From contig NZ_JANARS010000007.1 in NCBI RefSeq assembly GCF_024199985.1, forward strand, positions 62,001-126,000: a stretch of 64,000 bases of DNA. Reading direction: 5' to 3'. Below the pieces are notes generated by a model that saw nothing but the letters and a program-made list of their open reading frames with translations, made no database searches and had not been told where the DNA came from. Below are positions 55,636 through 63,575 of this stretch, piece by piece. Both the position numbers and the translations under genes were made by a program. The DNA is from Nocardioides pinisoli (GTDB lineage: Bacteria; Actinomycetota; Actinomycetes; Propionibacteriales; Nocardioidaceae). Numbering within the stretch: the stretch's first letter is position 1; the number at the start of each line of letters is the position of its first letter.

Positions 55636-56940
55636 TCAGGCCCAGCGCTCGGAGGCGGCGGTGAAGGTCAGCTCGCGGTCGCCGGTGTAGATCTGCTTGG
55701 GTCGCGCGATCTTCTGGTCCTTGTCCTGCACCAGCTCCGACCACTGCGCCAGCCAGCCCGGCGTACGGCCGATGGCGAACAGCACGGTGAACATCTCCGG
55801 CGGGAACTGGAAGGCCTCGTAGATCAGGCCCGAGTAGAAGTCCACGTTGGGGTAGAGCTTGCGCTTGACGAAGTACTCGTCCTCGAGCGCGATCTTCTCC
55901 AGCTCGAGCGCGATGTCGAGCAGCGGGTTGGTGCCGGTGACCTCGAAGACGTCCTCGGCCGACTTCTTGATGATCTTGGCGCGCGGGTCGTAGTTCTTGT
56001 AGACCCGGTGGCCGAAGCCCATCAGGCGCTCGTTGCCGTCCTTCACGCCGTCGATGAAGGCGGGGATGTTCTCCTTGCTGCCGATGCGCTTGAGCATCCG
56101 CAGCACGGCCTCGTTGGCGCCGCCGTGCAGCGGGCCGTAGAGGGCGCCGATGCCGGCGGAGACGGCCGAGTAGGGGTCGACCTGCGAGGACCCGACGGAG
56201 CGGACCGCGTTGGTCGAGCAGTTCTGCTCGTGGTCGGCGTGGAGGATGAAGAGCACGTCGAGGGCCTTGACCAGGCGCTCGTCGGCCTCGAACTTCGACT
56301 CGCTCATCTTGAACAGCATCGAGAGGAAGTTGGCGGTGTAGCCGAGGTCGTTGTCCGGGTAGACGTAGGGCTTGCCCTGCGCGTGACGGAACGACCAGGC
56401 GCCGAGGGTCGGCATCTTCGCGATCATGCGGACGATCTGCATGTGCCGGTTGTCGGCGTCGCTGATGTTGCGGGCGTCGGGGTAGAACGTCGACAGCGCA
56501 CCGACCGAGGCCATCAGCATGCCCATCGGGTGGGCGTCGTAGCGGAAGCCCTGCATGAACGACTTGACGTTCTCGTGCACGAAGGTGTGGTAGGTGATCT
56601 CGTGCACCCAGGCGTCGTACTGCTCCTTGGTGGGCAGCTCGCCGTGGACGAGGAGGTAGGCCACCTCGAGGAAGTTGGACTTCTCGGCCAGCTGCTCGAT
56701 GGGGTACCCGCGGTACTCCAGGATGCCCTTGTCGCCGTCGATGTAGGTCACCGACGACCGGCACGAGGCCGTGTTGACGAACCCGGGGTCGTAGGTCGCG
56801 AGACCGGGCTGCTCCTCATCGAGGCGGATCTGCCCGAGGTCCTTGGCCGCGATCGTGTTGTCGGTGATCGCGATGTCGTACGTCTGACCGGTCCGGTTGT
56901 CGGTGACAGTCAGGGAATCCTTGGCCGCAACGTCGGTCAC
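55636..56940 (-). CDS. gltA: Citrate synthase (type II-like)
   Basis: 434 residues, the length of hexameric type II enzymes. Catalytic region motifs are FILHADHEQNCSTNAVR, GPLHGGANEAV, LMGFGHRVYKNYDPRA and NVDFYSGLIY (the Asp of the triad). It condenses acetyl-CoA and oxaloacetate at the entry of the TCA cycle. Start GTG 56940 has AGGAG upstream. It is a single gene with terminators or divergent sequence on both sides. Confidence 0.97.
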   Translation of the reverse strand: MTDVAAKDSLTVTDNRTGQTYDIAITDNTIAAKDLGQIRLDEEQPGLATYDPGFVNTASCRSSVTYIDGDKGILEYRGYPIEQLAEKSNFLEVAYLLVHGELPTKEQYDAWVHEITYHTFVHENVKSFMQGFRYDAHPMGMLMASVGALSTFYPDARNISDADNRHMQIVRMIAKMPTLGAWSFRHAQGKPYVYPDNDLGYTANFLSMLFKMSESKFEADERLVKALDVLFILHADHEQNCSTNAVRSVGSSQVDPYSAVSAGIGALYGPLHGGANEAVLRMLKRIGSKENIPAFIDGVKDGNERLMGFGHRVYKNYDPRAKIIKKSAEDVFEVTGTNPLLDIALELEKIALEDEYFVKRKLYPNVDFYSGLIYEAFQFPPEMFTVLFAIGRTPGWLAQWSELVQDKDQKIARPKQIYTGDRELTFTAASERWA

Positions 56941-57058
56941 GTCGGCTCCTGTTCATACGTCTTTGTACGTCTGTGGGGTCCCCTCAACCTAGACCGGAGC
57001 GTGCAGCGACCGCGAATCAGGTGTCCAGCAGTGGGACGCCGCGCGACGCCGGTCGAGG

Positions 57059-58384
57059 TCAGCGTCCGGCCACGCGGTGGGCGACCCGGGCGACGCGGCT
57101 GGTGCGTCCCAGGCCGGCGTCCTCGCGGCGGTCCGCGGCGCGGTAGAGGCCGTACAGCGCGTGCACGCCGGCCCACCGCAGTGGCTCCGGCTCCCACCTC
57201 CGGACCCGGTGCCCGGTCCACGGCAGGCGGGTCAGGTCGGTGCGGTGGCCCAGCACCAGGTCGCGCAGCGTCCGGCCGGCCAGGTTGGTGGCGGTGAGCC
57301 CCGAGCCGACGTAGCCGCCGCCGTGGCCGAGGCCCGTCGCGGGGTCGAAGGACACGCTCGCGCTCCAGTCGCGCGGCACGCCCAGCACGCCGCACCAGGC
57401 GTGGTCGAGACGCACCCCGGCCAGCGACGGGAACAGGGCCGTCACCGTGGAGCGCAGCTGCTCGACGGTCCGGTCCTGCGTGCGGCCATCGACGTCGGTG
57501 CGCGAGCCGAACCGGTAGGGCACGCCACGTCCGCCCATCGCGATGCGGCCGTCGGCGGTGCGCTGGGCGTAGCAGTAGGCGTGCGCCTCGTCGCCGAGCA
57601 GCTCCTCGCCGGCCCACCCGATCTCGCGCCACTGCGACGCGGTGAGCGGCTCGGTGACCACGATCGCGGAGTTCATCGGCAGCCAGTCGCGGCGGTGGCC
57701 GGCCAGGCCGGCGGTGAAGCCCTCCAGGCAGCGCAGCACCACCGGGGCGCGCAGCGTGCCCCGCTCCGTGACGACCGTGCCGGGGGAGACAGACGTGACA
57801 CGGGTGTCCTCGTGGATCCGTACGCCGCGCTCCCGCACGACGCGGGCGACGCCGGCCACCAGCCTCGCGGGCTGCACCCGGGCGCAGTCGGGGTCGAAGT
57901 GGCCAGCGACGGCGCCGGCCACCCGGATCCGCTCGGCCACCTGCGCCGCGGTGAGCTCGCCGCCGAGCCGCTGCCGCTGGGCCTCGGACCGCGCGACGGT
58001 CAGCACGCCACTGCGCACGATGTCGGCCTCGATGCCCTCGCGGGCGGCCACGCCGACGACCTCGTCGACCGTCGCGCGCAGGGCGTCGCGCAGGCGCTGC
58101 ACGCCGTCCTCGCCCGCCACCGCGGCGTACGTCCGCTCGCTCCCCGCCAGCTCGCTCGAGAGCCAGCCGCCGTTGCGCCCCGAGGCCCCGAAGCCGGCGA
58201 ACTCCGCCTCGACGACGCGCACGTCGAGGGAGGGGTCGGCCTCGGCGAGGTAGTACGCCGTCCACAGGCCGGTGAGGCCGCCGCCGACGATCGCGACGTC
58301 ACAGGTCGCGTCGCCCTCGAGCCGGTCCGTCGGGACCGGCAGTCCCACCTGCTGCCACCAGAAGGAGACGCCACCGTTGCGCAC
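57059..58384 (-). CDS. FAD-dependent amine/amino-acid oxidase (DAO family, gamma-glutamylputrescine oxidase-like)
   Basis: 441 residues. The FAD motif is CDVAIVGGGLTGLWTAYYLAEADPSLDVRVVEAE, followed by FGASGRNGGWLSSEL, typical of the DadA/PuuB branch that attaches or closely holds FAD. The C-terminus has GLGHGGGYVGSGLTATNLAGRTL. The substrate could be an amine, a glutamylated polyamine or a D- or N-methyl amino acid. Start GTG 58384. It is divergent from rplM. Confidence 0.85.
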   Translation of the reverse strand: MRNGGVSFWWQQVGLPVPTDRLEGDATCDVAIVGGGLTGLWTAYYLAEADPSLDVRVVEAEFAGFGASGRNGGWLSSELAGSERTYAAVAGEDGVQRLRDALRATVDEVVGVAAREGIEADIVRSGVLTVARSEAQRQRLGGELTAAQVAERIRVAGAVAGHFDPDCARVQPARLVAGVARVVRERGVRIHEDTRVTSVSPGTVVTERGTLRAPVVLRCLEGFTAGLAGHRRDWLPMNSAIVVTEPLTASQWREIGWAGEELLGDEAHAYCYAQRTADGRIAMGGRGVPYRFGSRTDVDGRTQDRTVEQLRSTVTALFPSLAGVRLDHAWCGVLGVPRDWSASVSFDPATGLGHGGGYVGSGLTATNLAGRTLRDLVLGHRTDLTRLPWTGHRVRRWEPEPLRWAGVHALYGLYRAADRREDAGLGRTSRVARVAHRVAGR

Positions 58385-58444
58385 GAGGTCATTGTGGCGC
58401 TCCAGCGGGAGCCACAGCGAGGGCCAGCGGGGCGCTGCGACGTT

Positions 58445-58474
58445 TTGACCCTCCTCGCGCGAGGGCCGTAGTCT
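58445..58474 (+). promoter_or_regulatory. Strong candidate promoter of rplM-rpsI
   Basis: TTGACC (58445-58450) and TAGTCT (58469-58474) with 18 nt between them, close to the ideal housekeeping promoter of Actinobacteria and the best-looking promoter in the window. Confidence 0.6.
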
Positions 58475-58481
58475 TGCTGGT

Positions 58482-58667
58482 CGCGACTCCTGCCGCGTCC
58501 GCTCTCCCTCGTCGTGAGGTGCGAGCGGGTGCAGATCCGGACGTCATCCCAGTCTCCGCCGGGCGGAGCCCAGGGAGCGATCCGGGCCGTGTTCGTCAGA
58601 AGCCGCAGCAGCACCATCCGGTCCTCGTCCGAGGGCCGGGACCAACGAACCAGAACGGGATACCGCC
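58482..58667 (+). other. rplM leader region
   Basis: About 185 nt between the predicted transcription start and the rplM GTG. GC-rich with several short inverted repeats (for example CTCCGCCGGGCGGAG near 58555-58569). Ribosomal protein leaders often bind the encoded protein, but I cannot assign this to a known family. Confidence 0.35.
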
Positions 58668-59111
58668 GTGCGCACGTACAGCCCCAAGCCCGCTGACATC
58701 CAGCGCGAGTGGCTCGTCATCGACGCCACCGACGTGGTCCTCGGACGCCTCGCCGTCCAGACCGCCAACCTCCTCCGCGGCAAGCACAAGCCGACCTTCG
58801 CCCCTCACATGGACATGGGCGACTTCGTGATCATCGTCAACGCCTCCCAGGTGTCGCTGTCGGGGACCAAGAAGACCACCAAGATGGCCTACCGCCACTC
58901 CGGCTACCCGGGCGGCCTCTCGGCCACCCCGTTCGGCGAGCTCCTCGAGAAGGACGCCCGCAAGGCCATCGAGAAGGCCGTGTGGGGCATGCTCCCCAAG
59001 AACAAGCTCGGTCGCCAGATGCTGAAGAAGCTCAAGGTCTACGCCGGCCCCGACCACCCGCACGCGGCCCAGAAGGCCATCCCGTTCGAGATCTCCCAGA
59101 TCTCCCAGTGA
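58668..59111 (+). CDS. rplM: 50S ribosomal protein L13 (uL13)
   Basis: 147 residues, full length. Motifs: [41 protein letters not shown] and [31 protein letters not shown]. An early assembly protein of the large subunit. Start GTG 58668. The preceding promoter and 17-bp gap to rpsI define a two-gene operon. Confidence 0.98.
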   Translation: MRTYSPKPADIQREWLVIDATDVVLGRLAVQTANLLRGKHKPTFAPHMDMGDFVIIVNASQVSLSGTKKTTKMAYRHSGYPGGLSATPFGELLEKDARKAIEKAVWGMLPKNKLGRQMLKKLKVYAGPDHPHAAQKAIPFEISQISQ

Positions 59112-59128
59112 CGACTGAGGACGCACAG

Positions 59129-59629
59129 ATGACTGAGAACAGCACCGAGGTCGAGGAGACCTTCGAGACCAGCGCCGAGGGCGTGGCCTACACCTCCGAG
59201 AGCGACGCCTCGGCCGACACCCCCGCCCGCCCGGCCACCATCGCGCCCGCCGGAGCCACCGGCCGCCGCAAGGAGGCCGTCGCCCGTGTCCGCATCGTCC
59301 CGGGCACCGGCGAGTGGACCATCAACGGTCGCTCGATGGACAGCTACTTCCCCAACAAGCTGCACCAGCAGATCGCCAACGAGCCGTTCGTCGAGCTGCA
59401 GCTCGAGGGCCGCTTCGACGTGATCGCCCGCATCCACGGTGGCGGCATCGCCGGCCAGGCCGGCGCGCTGCGTCTCGGCGTGGCCCGCGCGCTCAACGCC
59501 GTCGACGTCGAGGCCAACCGCCCGGCGCTCAAGAAGGCCGGTCTGCTGACCCGCGACGCCCGCGTCGTGGAGCGCAAGAAGGCCGGTCTCAAGAAGGCCC
59601 GCAAGGCCTCGCAGTTCAGCAAGCGCTGA
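59129..59629 (+). CDS. rpsI: 30S ribosomal protein S9 (uS9) with acidic N-terminal extension
   Basis: 166 residues. The S9 core begins about residue 45 ([18 protein letters not shown]) and ends with the basic [12 protein letters not shown] that reaches the P-site tRNA. The first ~40 residues are an acidic extension ([13 protein letters not shown]), which is common in Actinobacteria. TGAGGA precedes the ATG at 59129. A strong terminator follows. Confidence 0.97.
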   Translation: MTENSTEVEETFETSAEGVAYTSESDASADTPARPATIAPAGATGRRKEAVARVRIVPGTGEWTINGRSMDSYFPNKLHQQIANEPFVELQLEGRFDVIARIHGGGIAGQAGALRLGVARALNAVDVEANRPALKKAGLLTRDARVVERKKAGLKKARKASQFSKR

Positions 59630-59645
59630 CCCGCACCAGCACCGC

Positions 59646-59682
59646 ACGAGGCCCGCACCGCCGACGACGGTGCGGGCCTCGT
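59646..59682 (+). terminator. Terminator after rpsI
   Basis: A perfect 15-bp stem (ACGAGGCCCGCACCG at 59646-59660 with 59668-59682) and a 7-nt loop, 17 bp after the rpsI stop and before glmM. Confidence 0.85.
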
Positions 59683-59724
59683 CGCATCTCCGCCCTCGGT
59701 TCTCCCGAGACGGCGTCGGCCACG

Positions 59725-59730
59725 TAGGCT
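59725..59730 (+). promoter_or_regulatory. Leaderless-type -10 box of glmM
   Basis: TAGGCT ends 8 nt before the ATG at 59739; no Shine-Dalgarno is present. Fits transcription starting at or next to the start codon. Confidence 0.45.
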
Positions 59731-59738
59731 CCCGGGCC

Positions 59739-61085
59739 ATGACGAGACTCTTCGGGACGGACGGGGTCCGTGGCCTGGCCAACGCCGACCTCACCGCCGA
59801 GCTGGCCCTCGACCTCTCGGTCTGTGCGGCCCACGTGCTGGCCGACCGTGGCGAGTTCGAGGGGCATCGCCCCCTCGCCGTCGTGGGCCGCGACACCCGG
59901 ATCTCCGGGCAGTTCCTCGAGGCCGCGGTCGTCGCGGGCCTCGCCTCGGCCGGGGTCGACGTGCTCCTCCTCGGCGTGCTGCCGACGCCGGGGGTCGCCT
60001 ACATGACCGAGCGGCTCGGCGCCGACCTCGGCGTGATGCTGTCGGCCTCCCACAACCCGATGCCCGACAACGGCATCAAGTTCCTCGCCCGGGGCGGTCA
60101 CAAGCTCGACGACGCGATCGAGATCGCCATCGAGCGCCGCATGGGCGAGCCGTGGGAGCGGCCCACCGGCGGCGACGTCGGCCGGGTCGACGTCTACCCC
60201 AGCGCGGTCGAGGAGTACGCCGCCCACCTCGAGAGCACGATCAGCCACCCCCTGGTGGGCCTCAAGGTCGTCCTGGACTGCGCCGAGGGCGCCGCCCACG
60301 CCGCCGGCCCGCGCGCGCTCGAGGACGCCGGTGCGACCGTGATCGCGATCCACGCCGATCCCGACGGCCTCAACATCAACGACGACTGCGGGTCCACGCA
60401 CCTCGGCGACCTGCAGAAGGCCGTCGTCGAGCACGGCGCCCACGCCGGGTTCGCGCTCGACGGCGACGCCGACCGCTGCCTGGCCGTCGACGCCGAGGGC
60501 AACGTCGTCGACGGCGACCAGATCCTCGCGATCCTGTCCCTCTCGCTCCTCGAGCAGGGCAGGCTGGCCAAGGACACGGTCGTCGCGACCGTGATGAGCA
60601 ACCTCGGCTTCGTCCAGGCCATGCGCGCCGGCGGGGTCGGCGTGCGCCAGACCAAGGTCGGCGACCGCTACGTCCTGGAGGCGATGAAGGTCTCCGGCTA
60701 CAACCTCGGTGGCGAGCAGTCCGGCCACGTGATCCTGAGCGACCACGCCACCACCGGGGACGGCATCCTCACCACCCTCCACGTCATGGAGCGGATGGCC
60801 ACCACCGGACGGTCGCTCGCCGACCTCGCCTCGGTCATGACGCGCCTGCCGCAGGTGCTCCTCAACGTGTCCGGCGTCGACAAGTCGCGCGCCGACGAGG
60901 ACGCCGTGCTGGCCGCCGCCGTGGCGGAGGAGGAGGCCGTGCTGGGCGACCGGGGTCGCATCCTGCTGCGCCCCTCGGGCACCGAGCCGATCGTGCGGGT
61001 GATGGTCGAGGCGCCCACCGAGGACGAGGCGGAGGGCGTCGCGTCGCGGCTGGCCGACGTCGTACGCCGCCAGCTGGCGCTGTAG
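59739..61085 (+). CDS. glmM: Phosphoglucosamine mutase
   Basis: 448 residues, the family length. It converts glucosamine-6-phosphate to glucosamine-1-phosphate for cell-wall precursors. The phosphoserine S104 is in [16 protein letters not shown], the metal loop is [13 protein letters not shown], and the sugar-binding loop is [11 protein letters not shown]-terminal phosphate-binding [15 protein letters not shown] is intact. ATG 59739 gives the conserved start [12 protein letters not shown]. Confidence 0.98.
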   Translation: MTRLFGTDGVRGLANADLTAELALDLSVCAAHVLADRGEFEGHRPLAVVGRDTRISGQFLEAAVVAGLASAGVDVLLLGVLPTPGVAYMTERLGADLGVMLSASHNPMPDNGIKFLARGGHKLDDAIEIAIERRMGEPWERPTGGDVGRVDVYPSAVEEYAAHLESTISHPLVGLKVVLDCAEGAAHAAGPRALEDAGATVIAIHADPDGLNINDDCGSTHLGDLQKAVVEHGAHAGFALDGDADRCLAVDAEGNVVDGDQILAILSLSLLEQGRLAKDTVVATVMSNLGFVQAMRAGGVGVRQTKVGDRYVLEAMKVSGYNLGGEQSGHVILSDHATTGDGILTTLHVMERMATTGRSLADLASVMTRLPQVLLNVSGVDKSRADEDAVLAAAVAEEEAVLGDRGRILLRPSGTEPIVRVMVEAPTEDEAEGVASRLADVVRRQLAL

Positions 61086-61097
61086 GCAGCGTCTGCT

Positions 61098-61628
61098 GTG
61101 ACCGACGATCCACGGCCCGGCTTCGAGGAGCGGGAGGCTCAGCACCGCGGCTGGCTCTCACCTGGTGACGTCGCGTTCGGGGTCGGGATCGGGCTGGTGC
61201 TCGCCGTGGTGCTCGTCGCTCTGATGCCCGGCACGCGCGTTCACCTGCTGGGCGGGACCGACCAGACGGAGACGACGGTCGTCGCCGTGCGCGAGGGCCC
61301 CCGCCCCGGGGAGGACGACCGCACCCTGACCTCCTACGAGCTGCGCTGGTCCGAGGGCGACGACGTGCGGACCGCCACGTTCCGTCGCTCGGGGCCCGCG
61401 AAACGTGAGGTCGGCGACACCTGGACGATGTGGGTCTCACCGGACGGCTCGTCGATGGAGACGAGCTCACCGCTCGCCACCTGGCTCTGGCTGGGGATCG
61501 GCCTGCCCGCCTTCGTCCTCCTGATCGGAGCGATCGTGCGTTGGCGGGGGCGCGTGATGGCGAGGTCGGCGGTCCGCGAGGCCGACCGGATCGAGGCGGC
61601 ACGCCGACGTCGCGCCGCGCGCCGCTAA
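61098..61628 (+). CDS. Two-helix membrane protein (DUF3592-like)
   Basis: 176 residues. Two hydrophobic helices (VAFGVGIGLVLAVVLVALMPG and LWLGIGLPAFVLLIGAIVRW) flank a beta-rich extracellular segment (YELRWSEGDDVRTATFRR, then GDTWTMWVSPDG), the layout of DUF3592 proteins. Function unknown. GTG 61098 is 12 bp after glmM, so the two may be co-transcribed. The stop overlaps the convergent gene by 4 bp. Confidence 0.65.
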   Translation: MTDDPRPGFEEREAQHRGWLSPGDVAFGVGIGLVLAVVLVALMPGTRVHLLGGTDQTETTVVAVREGPRPGEDDRTLTSYELRWSEGDDVRTATFRRSGPAKREVGDTWTMWVSPDGSSMETSSPLATWLWLGIGLPAFVLLIGAIVRWRGRVMARSAVREADRIEAARRRRAARR

Positions 61629-61975
61629 GCCCCGCGCAGGACACCGAGCCGGCGGGCGGCCTCGCGGGCCGCGGCAGCACGCTCGGGGACCGAGCAGGCG
61701 TACGCCCTCCCGGCGTCGTGCAGCGCGGCGATCTCCGCGTCGAGGATCGCGAGCTCGTCGGCCTCGCTCAGCACGCGGCGCTCGGCCTCGGCGGCCCCGA
61801 CGCCGACGGGTGCGTCCTCCAGGGCGCCGGCGACGCTCTCGGTCGGCACGGCCTCGGCGTTCTCCAGCGCCGCGAGCGCGGTCCGCAGGGTCGACACGGT
61901 CTCGGCGTCCCGGGCGCGGCGGGCGTCGAGCAGCGCCGCACGAAGCCGGCTGCGGAGCGGCGAGTCGGTGGTCAT
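61625..61975 (-). CDS. Short GatB/YqeY-like protein
   Basis: 116 residues. LRSRLRAALLDARRARDAETVSTLRTALAALENAEAV is the YqeY/GatB tRNA-contact helical domain signature; the usual C-terminal half of YqeY (~150 aa) is missing or very divergent. CAGGGT lies 6 nt before the ATG. The stop shares CTAA with the end of the convergent membrane-protein gene. Role unclear; possibly tRNA-related by family. Confidence 0.7.
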   Translation of the reverse strand: MTTDSPLRSRLRAALLDARRARDAETVSTLRTALAALENAEAVPTESVAGALEDAPVGVGAAEAERRVLSEADELAILDAEIAALHDAGRAYACSVPERAAAAREAARRLGVLRGA

Positions 61976-62013
61976 GCCGCCACCCTGTCCGAGCGTCCCG
62001 CGCCGCGCACCCG

Positions 62014-62076
62014 GATATCTGAGGACACCATGAACGTCCGCGGCCCGACCTGACGTCCACTACGTCCTCAGATATC
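62014..62076. repeat. Intergenic inverted repeat with 13-bp arms
   Basis: GATATCTGAGGAC (62014-62026) and its perfect complement GTCCTCAGATATC (62064-62076). After the 13-bp arm, both halves again match as ACGTC following a 7-nt gap, so the pair looks like two inverted copies of one ~25-bp element. AT-richer than the surroundings. Confidence 0.75.
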
Positions 62077-62114
62077 GGCGTGCGCGTGCCGGGGTGCGCG
62101 GCTACGGTCGCCGC

Positions 62115-63107
62115 GTGGTCGACATCGAGCAGATCAACCCGCGCAACGAGGCAGCGCTGCGGGCGTGGTGGGAGGTCGGGCACGCTGCCACCGCCGACCG
62201 GCCCGGCACGCCGTGGCCGCTGTGGGAGCAGAGCCGCATCGGGCTGCCGGCGGACAACCCCGAGCGCTCGACCACCCTGCTGGGGGCGATCGACGGCCGG
62301 GTGATGGTCGGGGCCGGGATGGCGATCATCACCTCGCAGGACAACCTGCACCTCGCCGGCTCGGCGGTGTACGTCGACGCGGGCCGGCGCCGTGAGGGGA
62401 TCGGGTCCGCACTGCTCGCCGAGATCGAGGTCATCGCGGGCGGGCACGGTCGCACCACCCTCACCGGCGAGGCGTACCTGCCGCCGGGAGGAACGGCGCC
62501 GGCGGAGGCGTTCGCCCGCGCGCGCGGCTTCGAGGTGGCCAGCCGGGAGTCCATCAAGGAGATCGCGGTCGCCGACTACCTCGACCGTCGCGAGTCGCTG
62601 GCGGCTCAGGCGCCGACGCCCGACGGCTACCGGATCATCACGTTCGACACCGTCTGCCCCGAGGAGCACGTCGCCTCCTTCGGTCGGCTGCTCGGGATGC
62701 TGTTCTCCGAGATCCCGCTGGGCGACCTCGACCTCCGGGCCTCGGAGTGGACGCCCGAGCGCATCCGCGAGGCCGAGCAGCTGCAGGTGTCGGTCGGCCG
62801 GCACGTGCACACCGCGATGGCGCTCGCCCCCGACGGCTCCGTGGCCGGCGTGAGCGACGTACGCGTCGACGACACCGACCAGGCGCATGGCCAGATCGGC
62901 ATCACCATCGTCGACCCTGCCCACCGCGGCAAGCGGCTCGGGCTGGCGCTGAAGCTCGCGACCCACGACCTCGCGGTGGCGACGTACCCCGACCTGGTCA
63001 CGGTCGACACCTCCAACGCCGAGGTCAACACCCAGATGAACGCCGTCAACGAGGCGCTGGGCTACCGCACCATCGAGACGCTGCTGGAGCTGCAGAAGCG
63101 GCTGTGA
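62115..63107 (+). CDS. Two-domain GNAT N-acetyltransferase
   Basis: 330 residues from GTG 62115, chosen because TACGGT ends 6 nt upstream and the preceding codons are not conserved. Domain 1 has YVDAGRRREGIGSALLAEIEVIAGGHG; domain 2 has IVDPAHRGKRLGLALKLATHDL and the ending TSNAEVNTQMNAVNEALGY. Paralogous in design to the gene at 34817. Substrate unknown. The stop directly abuts the stop of the leftward HxlR gene. Confidence 0.85.
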   Translation: MVDIEQINPRNEAALRAWWEVGHAATADRPGTPWPLWEQSRIGLPADNPERSTTLLGAIDGRVMVGAGMAIITSQDNLHLAGSAVYVDAGRRREGIGSALLAEIEVIAGGHGRTTLTGEAYLPPGGTAPAEAFARARGFEVASRESIKEIAVADYLDRRESLAAQAPTPDGYRIITFDTVCPEEHVASFGRLLGMLFSEIPLGDLDLRASEWTPERIREAEQLQVSVGRHVHTAMALAPDGSVAGVSDVRVDDTDQAHGQIGITIVDPAHRGKRLGLALKLATHDLAVATYPDLVTVDTSNAEVNTQMNAVNEALGYRTIETLLELQKRL

Positions 63108-63491
63108 TCAGCGCGCGTCCGCGCTGTCGTCGTACGCCGCACGCGCCCCGAGGATCTGCGTCAGGTGGGTCTCGGCCCAGTCGGTGAGCGTCTGGATCGG
63201 GCCGCCGAGCGACGCGCCGAGGTCGGTCAGCTCGTAGTCCACCCGGGGCGGCACCTGGGCGTGCACCGTGCGGGTGAGCAGGCCGTCGCGCTCCATCGCG
63301 CGCAGGGTCTGGGTGAGCACCTTCGCCGCGACGCCGCCGATGCGCGCCCGGAGCTCGGTGAACCTCAACGGGCCGTCACGGAGGGCGCCGATGACCAGGA
63401 CGGTCCACTTGTCGCCGATGCGGTCGAGCACGACCCGGGTGGGGCACTCGGGGTCGAAGGCGTCGCCGCGGTCGTCACGCATGGTTACCAC
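63108..63491 (-). CDS. HxlR-family transcriptional regulator
   Basis: 127 residues. Family motifs: CPTRVVLDRIGDKWTVLVIGAL near the N-terminus with the typical Cys, LRFTELRARIGGVAAKVLTQTLRAMERDGLLTR as the winged helix and VDYELTDLGASL as the wing. HxlR proteins often respond to aldehydes, quinones or disulfide stress through the Cys. GTG 63491 follows TATAAG by 6 nt; ATG 63482 is the alternative. Divergent from an NmrA-like reductase, its probable target. Confidence 0.92.
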   Translation of the reverse strand: MVTMRDDRGDAFDPECPTRVVLDRIGDKWTVLVIGALRDGPLRFTELRARIGGVAAKVLTQTLRAMERDGLLTRTVHAQVPPRVDYELTDLGASLGGPIQTLTDWAETHLTQILGARAAYDDSADAR

Positions 63492-63536
63492 GAGGTACTT
63501 ATAGCACGTTGAAGTGCTTGGTTACCAGTGGTTACC
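63483..63536. promoter_or_regulatory. Operator region between hxlR-like and reductase genes
   Basis: AGCAC-GTTGAA-GTGCT (63503-63518) is a perfect inverted repeat. GGTTACC occurs three times around it (63483, 63520, 63530). The palindrome lies at the likely promoter of the HxlR gene, as expected for self-regulation and control of the divergent gene. Confidence 0.5.
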
Positions 63537-63575
63537 GTCGGTGGTCCACCCCTCTCCTCACCGAAGGACACACCA

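Noticed and set aside
61467-62966. A 499-codon leftward open frame spanning YqeY and GNAT genes
   Set aside because: It runs across an intergenic inverted repeat and is antisense to the well-supported two-domain GNAT gene.
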